A stretch of DNA of 11,193 nucleotides, from the NCBI GenBank assembly GCA_018066065.1, contig JAGHSC010000080.1:1-11193 (forward strand), read 5' to 3'. Within the stretch, counting starts at the first letter, position 1. Each line of letters begins with the position of its first letter. Both the position numbers and the translations under genes were made by a program. Below the pieces are notes generated by a model, which saw only the letters and a program-made list of their open reading frames with translations, did no database searches and was not told the origin of the DNA. The DNA is from Candidatus Cryptobacteroides faecihippi. Its GTDB lineage: Bacteria > Bacteroidota > Bacteroidia > Bacteroidales > UBA932. This document shows positions 5,465-11,193 of the stretch, one piece after another.

Positions 5465-6535
5465 ATGATTTACGAAGGAAAACAGAAGATCTGGAGCGAC
5501 TACCAGAAAGAGATACCTGACGACCACTGGTACTATGTCAGGAGCTGCATCCGTCAGAACTTCTTCCCGGCCAGCGAGAGGATGTTCACGGAGATCACGA
5601 AGAATGTCCTGAAGAAGGACATCTATGAGACACCCTACCACACCACCTGCGGTGGGATCGCCTACCACTGCGACACCATCCCTCAGGAAACGGTGATGAC
5701 CATCGTCGCAAGGCAGTTCGCCCTGATGACGGAGGCCGGCTACGAGAACTATGTCCCAAGCTGCATCACCTCGTTCGGAAACTACTCCGAGACCCTCGAG
5801 ACCTGGAGGGAATTCCCGGAACTCGAGGCAAGGATCAGGGAGAATCTCTGGAAGTCATGCAGGAGGGAATTCAACAAGCCGAAGTATCTTGCTCACTCAA
5901 GCGACCTTATCTACCATTGGAGGAACGAGATCGCGCAGAAGGGAAAGTTCCGCCTTGTCGACAAGGAGACCGGAGAACCGCTCAGGATCGTGGAGCACAT
6001 CGGCTGCCACTATGCCAAGATGTTCCCACACAAGGGAGTCGGCGGCGCTGAATATCCATACGTGCTTGCTGGGATGGTTGAAAGCTGGGGCGGTCAGGTC
6101 GTGGACTATCCAGAGAGACGCCACTGCTGCGGCTACGGCTTCAGGCAGTACCATGTCAAGGCCAACAGAGGCTACAGCGTCTCCAACACCTACAAGAAGT
6201 TCGAGTCGATGGAGCCGTTCCATCCGGACGCAATCATCACCAACTGCCCGGGATGCCCGTACTTCCTCGACAGGTGGCAGTACGTCATTTCCGAACAAAC
6301 TGGCAAGACCTATGGCAGGAATGGATTCGGAATCCCAGTCTTCACCTATGAGGAAATCGCAGGTCTTGTCCTCGGCTACGATCCATGGGATCTTGGTCTC
6401 CAGCTTCACCAGGTTGCCGTCGAACCATTCCTGGACAAGATCGGCATCGAGTATGACCCTAAGGCCAAGTACTTGGGACTCAACAAGGAAGACATCCTGC
6501 GTCCGGGCCTTCCAACTTCAATGAAATGTTTCTGA
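5465..6535 (+). CDS. HdrB-like subunit with one intact and one degenerate CCG domain
   Basis: HdrB proteins carry two cysteine-rich CCG domains (C...CC...CxxC) that bind non-cubane 4Fe-4S clusters where disulfides are reduced. Here the second is complete: C181 (IGCHYAK), C221-C222 (HCCGYG), C261 and C264 (NCPGCPYF). The first is altered: C28, T61-C62 (TTCGG) and C100-x-x-S103 (SCITS), so two of five cysteines are replaced. C69 is nearby and could substitute. At 356 aa it is somewhat longer than methanogen HdrB (about 290-300 aa). The start has AGGAGG only 1 nt before the ATG, too close to be an ideal site, but no better start is seen. hdrA-like begins 1 nt after its stop. It is expected to be the catalytic thiol/disulfide subunit of a cytoplasmic complex; the substrate is unknown. 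Confidence 0.85.
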   Translation: MIYEGKQKIWSDYQKEIPDDHWYYVRSCIRQNFFPASERMFTEITKNVLKKDIYETPYHTTCGGIAYHCDTIPQETVMTIVARQFALMTEAGYENYVPSCITSFGNYSETLETWREFPELEARIRENLWKSCRREFNKPKYLAHSSDLIYHWRNEIAQKGKFRLVDKETGEPLRIVEHIGCHYAKMFPHKGVGGAEYPYVLAGMVESWGGQVVDYPERRHCCGYGFRQYHVKANRGYSVSNTYKKFESMEPFHPDAIITNCPGCPYFLDRWQYVISEQTGKTYGRNGFGIPVFTYEEIAGLVLGYDPWDLGLQLHQVAVEPFLDKIGIEYDPKAKYLGLNKEDILRPGLPTSMKCF

Positions 6536-6536
6536 G

Positions 6537-7547
6537 ATGAAAGACAACATCGTTATAATCGGCGGGGGAGTCGCCGGTATGGAAGCTGCCAGGCAGCTCA
6601 TTGCCCTTGGCCACAAGCCGATCATCGTTGAGAAGTCCAACTCCCTTGGAGGCCACGTGGCTTCATGGTACAAGCTTTTCCCGGACATGACTCCGGCCAG
6701 CGAGATCATCGCCAGGCTGACCAAGGAAATCTCCGATGCCAACGTCTTCACCGGCACCAAGGTCCTTTCGATGACAAAGGACAAGGATACATATTCGCTG
6801 ACTCTTGACAACGGAGTCACGATCGCCGCGAAGGCTGTGCTCCTTGCCACGGGATTCCATCTCTTCGATGCCTCGAAGAAGGAAGAGTATGGCTACGGGG
6901 TCTATGACAAGGTGATCACGAACAGGGATCTCGAGGCTTTGTTCAGGGGAGAGAAGGATGCAAGGATCGACAATCCTAAGGCCGTCGGCTTTGTCCACTG
7001 CGTTGGATCGAGGGACCTCAAGGCCGGCAACAGCCAGTGCTCGAAGGTCTGCTGCATGACTGCCGTCAAGCAGGCGATCGAGATGAAGGAAAAGTTCCCG
7101 CAGGCCGAGATCTACTGCTTCTACATGGACCTCAGGCTGTTCGGCAAGAAGTATGAGGATTTCTACATCAATGCCCAGAGGGATTTCGGTGTGCATTTCA
7201 TCAGGGGACGTGTCTCCGAAGTGGGCGAGACCTTCGACGGCAGGCTTCAGGTCAAGGCGGAGGACACACTGGCCGGCAAGCCTCTCAAGGTACAGGTCGA
7301 CACGCTCGTCCTGATGTCCGGAATGGTCTGCAACCCAACCGTCAGCGACCTTGTACGCCAGGCCAGGCTTGACATCGATGATGACGGTTTCCTCAAGAGC
7401 CGGAACAACATCTTCGACATCCTTGAATCCAACCGTCCAGGAGTGTTCTATGCCGGTGCATGCACTGGGACCAAGACTGTTCCCGAGACTCTTGCAGAGG
7501 CGAGGGCTGCAGCCCTGGAAATCCATAACTATCTGAAAGATGGCTGA
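6537..7547 (+). CDS. Short HdrA/QmoA-like FAD and Fe-S subunit
   Basis: This 336-aa protein starts with an FAD-binding Rossmann motif (VIIGGGVAGMEAA, GGGVAG at 9-14) and a second dinucleotide-contact segment ending ATGFHLFD near 104. A characteristic HdrA 4Fe-4S motif follows: C155 (HCVGSRD) with C168, C172 and C173 (CSKVCCMTAVKQA). The C-terminal GACTGTKTVPETLAEARAAA (about 307-326) contacts FAD in this family. Methanogen HdrA is about 650 aa with extra ferredoxin domains; this length instead matches the short HdrA of bacterial sHdr clusters and is close to QmoA. It is the electron hub of the complex. A true electron-bifurcating role would usually need the longer form, so confurcation or simple transfer is more likely. 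Its 3' end overlaps the next gene by 8 nt. Confidence 0.88.
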   Translation: MKDNIVIIGGGVAGMEAARQLIALGHKPIIVEKSNSLGGHVASWYKLFPDMTPASEIIARLTKEISDANVFTGTKVLSMTKDKDTYSLTLDNGVTIAAKAVLLATGFHLFDASKKEEYGYGVYDKVITNRDLEALFRGEKDARIDNPKAVGFVHCVGSRDLKAGNSQCSKVCCMTAVKQAIEMKEKFPQAEIYCFYMDLRLFGKKYEDFYINAQRDFGVHFIRGRVSEVGETFDGRLQVKAEDTLAGKPLKVQVDTLVLMSGMVCNPTVSDLVRQARLDIDDDGFLKSRNNIFDILESNRPGVFYAGACTGTKTVPETLAEARAAALEIHNYLKDG

Positions 7548-7857
7548 TTTCGGTTTCAAGCTGAGCAAGAGCTCGACATTGGATCTGGACAAGGTGGACT
7601 TGAAGGTCTACAACCTTCTCTGCAAGACCGATCCGGACATCAAGACATGCATGGCCTGCGGTTCCTGTTCGGCGACGTGCACGGCTGCCCCTTTCAGCGG
7701 GATGAGCATGAGAAAGGTGATCCTTGCGCTCCAGAGGGGACAGGATGTCCGCCCGATGCTCGGCAAGTGCATGCTCTGCGGCAAGTGCACCATGGTCTGC
7801 CCGCGTGCCATCAACACCAGGCATCTGATCCTTTCAATATGCAAGTGCTATGATTGA
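7540..7857 (+). CDS. HdrC-like di-cluster 4Fe-4S subunit (second copy)
   Basis: This 105-aa protein has two 4Fe-4S motifs: C37-C40-C43-C47 (CMACGSCSATC) and C77-C80-C83-C87 (CMLCGKCTMVCP). It is shorter than the first HdrC-like protein and lacks its C-terminal extension. The motif pair with 'SGMSMRKVILALQRGQD' between them is typical of HdrC. It overlaps hdrA-like by 8 nt at its start and the membrane fusion gene by 8 nt at its end, implying translational coupling and a role linking the flavin subunit to the membrane protein. A small hydrophobic C-terminal segment (HLILSICKCYD) has two more cysteines of unknown role. Confidence 0.88.
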   Translation: MADFGFKLSKSSTLDLDKVDLKVYNLLCKTDPDIKTCMACGSCSATCTAAPFSGMSMRKVILALQRGQDVRPMLGKCMLCGKCTMVCPRAINTRHLILSICKCYD

Positions 7858-9643
7858 CCGCATTCCTTCAGGATTCAATCCATTCGTGATTCCGTTCCTG
7901 GTGGGAATGGGATTCGTGCTGCTGTACTGCGCCTTCGGCGTGGTCAGGATTCTTTTCCAGCTCTCTCGGGAAGACAGGCGTAAGTTCTTCATCTCGCTGG
8001 TCAATCCCAAGACTGCCCTCAAGAACATCAGGGACATCTTCTGTGACTGTCTCTTCCATGTAAAGCTCTGGAAGAGGAACCCTCTGCTGGGCTACATGCA
8101 CTCCAGCATCGCTTTCGGATGGTTCATGCTCATCCTTCTCGGCCACATCGAAGTGATTCTCTTCGTGCCGACCAGGATCAACCTGTTCTACTACCCGATC
8201 TTCTTCAACTTCTTCGTGGCAGAGACCGACCAGACGCTCAGGGGAGCCCTTCTGTTCTTCCTGATGGACTTCTTCCTTCTCGTCGTGCTGAGCGGCATTG
8301 TCCTGGCTATCATCAAGAGGGTCCGTTCGAGGCTCTTCGGCATGCGCAGGACTGCCAAGCCATCTGTCATCAACCTGATTGGCCTTTATGCACTCTGGTC
8401 AATCTTCCCGCTGAGGCTTCTCGCAGAGACCTTCACCGCACACATCAGCGGCGGCTCCTTCCTGACGGGCCCCGCAAACTGGATATTCAGGCAGTTCCTT
8501 GGGAATGACCTTCACTACCTTCCAACCTGGTGGGCCTACTCGATCGTGCTGGGGATATTCATGTGCGTGCTTCCATTCTCGAGGTACATGCACATCCCTG
8601 CGGAGATGCTGCTGATCCCGATGAGGAACGCTGGCTTGAAGATCAGGAATGCGAGGAAAGGTCTTGCGAAGGTCCAGGTCTACTCCTGCCCGAACTGCGG
8701 CGTCTGCATCGATGCGTGCCCTATGAGTGCGGGCAAGGAGAACATCAAGGACTGCACCGTCTACCTCACGAGGCAGATCAGACGCGGCAACGAGAAGAGG
8801 ATTGCTGAGATTTCCGACAAGTGCCTCCTCTGCGGCAAGTGCGAGGCTGTCTGCCAGGTTGGCGTGCAGGGACCTGAAATCAGGATCCAGCAGCGCGCCA
8901 TCCGTGAATATTCAATCAATCAGGATTATTCCGACATTGCGGCGCTTCCGGTAAGGGAGGCCAAGGTGCTCTATTTCAGCGGGTGCATGAGCAAGCTTGT
9001 TCCGTCGATCGGGCGGAGCGTCGAGTCTGTGCTCAGGAAGGCCGGGGTCGATGTGGAGTGGATGGACAGGGATGGGGGACTGTGCTGTGGAAGGCCTATG
9101 CTGACGGCTGGCAGGACCGACGAGGCCATGTCCATGGTCCACAAGAATGAGGAGATGATCCTTGCGAGCGGTGCCGACACTCTTGTCGTCAGCTGTCCGA
9201 TCTGCTACAGGATGTTCAAGGAAAGCTACAATCTGCCGGGCGTAAGGGTCGTCCACTACAGTGTTTACTTCGATGAGCTCGTGAAGGCTGGTCGTCTTCA
9301 TCTGACCAAGAGCGACCTTTGCTACGTCTACCATGACCCTTGTGAGCTGGGGCGTGGCTGCGGCATCTATGAAGAGCCGAGGAGGCTTGTTGGCCAGGCT
9401 GCTGCGATCGCCGAGTCTGACAAGTGCAGGGCGGAGAGTGTCTGCTGTGGTGGTTCGCTTGGATCCCTGTCGCTTTCGTTCAGGCAGAGGGAGAAGATCA
9501 CCAAGGCGTCGCTCGAGAATCTGTACACGAGCAAGGCTGATGCGATTGCTACCGCGTGCCCTCTGTGCCAGGCGACTTTGTCGAGATACTCCGACAGGCC
9601 GGTCAGGGACATCGCTGAAATCATCGATCGGCAGACGAATTGA
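7850..9643 (+). CDS. Membrane-bound HdrDE-type fusion: b-haem anchor plus HdrC/HdrD-like module
   Basis: This 597-aa protein joins three parts. (1) A membrane anchor with about five helices (near 11-35, 82-106, 132-156, 174-195, 227-247) and histidines at 84, 99, 198, 222 and 248 that could ligate b-type haem, as in HdrE/NarI/DsrM proteins. (2) A di-cluster ferredoxin-like part: C280-C283-C286-C290 and C325-C328-C331-C335. (3) Two complete CCG domains: C379, C412-C413, C449/C452; and C498, C532-C533, C570/C573. In methanogens HdrE and HdrD are separate; here they are one chain. Such a protein can exchange electrons between the quinone pool and a thiol/disulfide, via haem and Fe-S clusters, with the C-terminal module in the cytoplasm. 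It follows a second hdrC-like gene with an 8-nt overlap and takes the place of the HdrB2 subunit of sHdr clusters. Substrate and direction of electron flow are not visible. Confidence 0.88.
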   Translation: MIDRIPSGFNPFVIPFLVGMGFVLLYCAFGVVRILFQLSREDRRKFFISLVNPKTALKNIRDIFCDCLFHVKLWKRNPLLGYMHSSIAFGWFMLILLGHIEVILFVPTRINLFYYPIFFNFFVAETDQTLRGALLFFLMDFFLLVVLSGIVLAIIKRVRSRLFGMRRTAKPSVINLIGLYALWSIFPLRLLAETFTAHISGGSFLTGPANWIFRQFLGNDLHYLPTWWAYSIVLGIFMCVLPFSRYMHIPAEMLLIPMRNAGLKIRNARKGLAKVQVYSCPNCGVCIDACPMSAGKENIKDCTVYLTRQIRRGNEKRIAEISDKCLLCGKCEAVCQVGVQGPEIRIQQRAIREYSINQDYSDIAALPVREAKVLYFSGCMSKLVPSIGRSVESVLRKAGVDVEWMDRDGGLCCGRPMLTAGRTDEAMSMVHKNEEMILASGADTLVVSCPICYRMFKESYNLPGVRVVHYSVYFDELVKAGRLHLTKSDLCYVYHDPCELGRGCGIYEEPRRLVGQAAAIAESDKCRAESVCCGGSLGSLSLSFRQREKITKASLENLYTSKADAIATACPLCQATLSRYSDRPVRDIAEIIDRQTN

Positions 9644-9668
9644 CAAACCAATAGACAATCAGACATAT

Positions 9669-10952
9669 ATGCGATTCAAACCAACTGTTTATCACCTGAT
9701 GAATGTCAGGACGGGCAGGGAGTTCGAGGATAAGGGATGGACGCTCAGCGATCCTCTTGGTGGTGAGCCTTCTCTTGTCAGAGCTGTCTATGCCAACAAG
9801 AAGTTTGTGCCGGATGACACTCAGGAGGGCCTTTACAGGTACGCCGGGTGGATGCCGGTCAGGAGGACTCTCAAGAATTCCTGTGCTCCGGTGACTTACA
9901 AGTCCAAGGGTCTTGCCAGGACTTTGGGGCTTGAGAATCTTTACATTACTTTTTCCGGCTGGTGTCCGAGGCTTGGGGCCAAGATGAAGACTTGTTCCTT
10001 CAAGGAGACTGAGGCTTTCTCGATCCTTGCGAGGATGGATCGGAAGGAGAAGAGGACTTTGATCGTGCAGTCTGCCGGCAACACGGCGAGGGCTTTTGCT
10101 CAGGTGTGCTCGGACAACAAGATTCCGGTCGTGATCTGCATTCCGCAGGATAGTGGCCATGATCTTTGGTTCCGCAGGAAGCTGGATCGTTGTGTGAAGC
10201 TTGTTGCCGCGCCTCATGGATGTGACTATTACGATGCGATTGTCATCGGTGAGAAGCTTGCCCAGGATCCTGCGTTCTTCCTTGAAGGGGGTGCGAAGAA
10301 TGTTGCGCGTCGCGATGGCATGGGCACCACCGTGCTGAGTTTCGCTGAGGTGACGGGGCGCATTCCGGATGCATATTTCCAGGCGGTGGGTTCTGGTACG
10401 GGTGCCATCGCTGCTTATGAGAATGCTTGCAGGCTTGAGGCTTCCGGTGATTTCGGGAAGAATGCGATGAGGGTGTATGTGGCTCAGAATGCGCCGTTTA
10501 CGCTTCTCTATGATTCTTGGAAGGCTGGTAGCCGTGAGTTGGTTGCGCTTGATCCGGAGAAGGGGAGGCGTCAGGCTGAGGTGATCCTTGCGAAGGTTCT
10601 TGCCAACAGGAAGCCGCCGTATGGTATTGCTGGTGGCTTGTTTGATACTTTGAGGGCTAGCAATGGGGATGTGTTCCTTGCTCAGAATGATGACATCATG
10701 TACTGGATGATGAAGTTCAGGAATGTGGAGGGGTATGATCTTCTTCCTGCTTCGTGTGCTGCTGTTTCGGCGTTGGCTCAGGCTGTGGAGTGTGGGGCTG
10801 TGTCGAAGGATGAGTTCATCATGTTGAATTGTACCGGTGGTGGTACGCTTCAGGCGATGAGTCGTGGGTATGTCCTTAAGGAGCCGGATCTGATTCTGGA
10901 GCCGGATCTGCCTGCGGAGGTGATGATCGAGAGGGTTAAGGCGTTGTTCTAG
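9669..10952 (+). CDS. Cysteate synthase (threonine-synthase-like PLP enzyme)
   Basis: This 427-aa protein resembles the cysteate synthase branch of the threonine synthase family. Cysteate synthase makes L-cysteate from O-phospho-L-serine and sulfite, releasing phosphate. The PLP lysine is K112 in METCSFKE-like MKTCSFKETEAF; the substrate loop is QSAGNTARAF (134-143); a C-terminal TGGG lies at 389-392. FSGWCPRLGA just before the lysine is the region that separates this branch from threonine synthases, which have NPTGSFKDR-like motifs. In methanogens the product leads to coenzyme M; in some Bacteroidales cysteate feeds sulfonolipid (capnine) synthesis. I start at ATG 9669, 25 nt after the upstream stop; the open frame extends further upstream only inside the previous gene. 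Third positions become T- and G-rich towards the 3' end, unlike the C-ending hdr genes. A threonine synthase paralogue of other specificity is possible. Confidence 0.8.
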   Translation: MRFKPTVYHLMNVRTGREFEDKGWTLSDPLGGEPSLVRAVYANKKFVPDDTQEGLYRYAGWMPVRRTLKNSCAPVTYKSKGLARTLGLENLYITFSGWCPRLGAKMKTCSFKETEAFSILARMDRKEKRTLIVQSAGNTARAFAQVCSDNKIPVVICIPQDSGHDLWFRRKLDRCVKLVAAPHGCDYYDAIVIGEKLAQDPAFFLEGGAKNVARRDGMGTTVLSFAEVTGRIPDAYFQAVGSGTGAIAAYENACRLEASGDFGKNAMRVYVAQNAPFTLLYDSWKAGSRELVALDPEKGRRQAEVILAKVLANRKPPYGIAGGLFDTLRASNGDVFLAQNDDIMYWMMKFRNVEGYDLLPASCAAVSALAQAVECGAVSKDEFIMLNCTGGGTLQAMSRGYVLKEPDLILEPDLPAEVMIERVKALF

Positions 10953-11039
10953 CTTTCGCTGCACTTCGCTCCGTTTGCTGCGGTGCCTCGCCTGCTTCAG
11001 CCTCTTCTCTCTTTTCAACCTTTTCCCTATGCGCGACTT

Positions 11040-11193
11040 GCGTGGACGTGTCGGCCGAACGATGGGGATCGTCCACGCGAATCCCCATTCTGTGCGCTCC
11101 AGCGTGGACGATGCGCCTGATTCGAGGGGGTCGTCCACGGAAATCACTTACTCAGCGCGTCTAGCGTGGACGACTCGGCCGAATGATGGGGAT
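11040..11193. repeat. Tandem array of 62-bp imperfect hairpin units, open at the window end
   Basis: GCGTGGACG occurs at 11040, 11102 and 11164, spaced exactly 62 bp. Its inverse CGTCCACG occurs at 11070 and 11132, also 62 bp apart, so each unit holds a hairpin with 8-9-bp arms and a 21-bp loop. Units 1 and 3 share CGGCCGAA(C/T)GATGGGGAT in the loop; unit 2 differs there. In unit 1 ATGGGGAT (11062-11069) and ATCCCCAT (11081-11088) form a second inverted pair that overlaps the first. The period is not a multiple of three, against coding. The 87 bp between the last gene and the array (10953-11039) are pyrimidine-rich and I see no gene or clear terminator there. Confidence 0.8.

Noticed and set aside
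9333..9668. N-terminal extension of cysteate synthase
   Set aside because: The open frame continues upstream only within the HdrDE fusion gene; the Arg/Ser-rich extension is not protein-like and ATG 9669 gives the family length.
9621..11147. Minus-strand open frame of 508 codons
   Set aside because: It lies antisense to cysteate synthase and runs into the hairpin array; its Arg/Leu/Ile/Pro-rich translation matches no family and reflects codon bias of the plus-strand gene.
11040..11193. CRISPR array
   Set aside because: The repeated part is only 8-9 bp at each end of a hairpin and the rest drifts gradually between units; CRISPR repeats would be near-identical over 25 bp or more.

Overview
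The window looks like a chromosomal piece of a Bacteroidales (Bacteroidota) genome. This is inferred from promoter-like TTTG / TAnnTTTG pairs, A-rich start regions in place of strong Shine-Dalgarno sites, an orphan HicB-like protein, a TIGR04076 + DUF362 + AraC neighbourhood, and a cysteate synthase of the kind expected in sulfonolipid-making Bacteroidales. Genus cannot be read from the sequence.

Layout. Bases 1-264 form a near-perfect 80-bp inverted repeat (79/80 paired) around a 104-bp spacer full of C and G runs. A promoter-like pair sits in and just outside its right arm. Bases 287-444 hold a cysteine-sensing leader: a short peptide with five consecutive Cys codons, an 8-bp antiterminator helix, and a strong intrinsic terminator. 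Then come cysK (485-1402) and cysE (1406-2185), the two-step route from serine to cysteine. A 59-aa HicB-like orphan lies on the minus strand (2210-2389). Diverging from it are a 28-codon lipoprotein signal-peptide remnant, a TIGR04076 protein, an exported DUF362 protein and a decayed AraC C-terminus. A lipoprotein gene of unknown function (4121-4618) converges on these from the minus strand.

The main accessory block is a tight six-gene operon at 4767-10952: hdrC-like, hdrB-like, short hdrA-like, a second hdrC-like, a membrane protein fusing a b-haem-type anchor to an HdrC/HdrD-like module, and cysteate synthase. The order C1-B1-A-C2-B2 resembles the sulfur-oxidising sHdr clusters, with the second B replaced by a membrane-bound HdrDE fusion. 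Together they could move electrons between the membrane (quinone) pool and a flavin/Fe-S thiol-disulfide complex. Cysteate synthase at the end of the operon points to sulfite or sulfonate metabolism, possibly sulfonolipid supply; that link is inference.

The last 154 bases are a 62-bp-period array of imperfect hairpins that runs off the end. Its core octamer/nonamer also occurs inside the palindrome at the start of the window, so both ends carry related dispersed repeat DNA.
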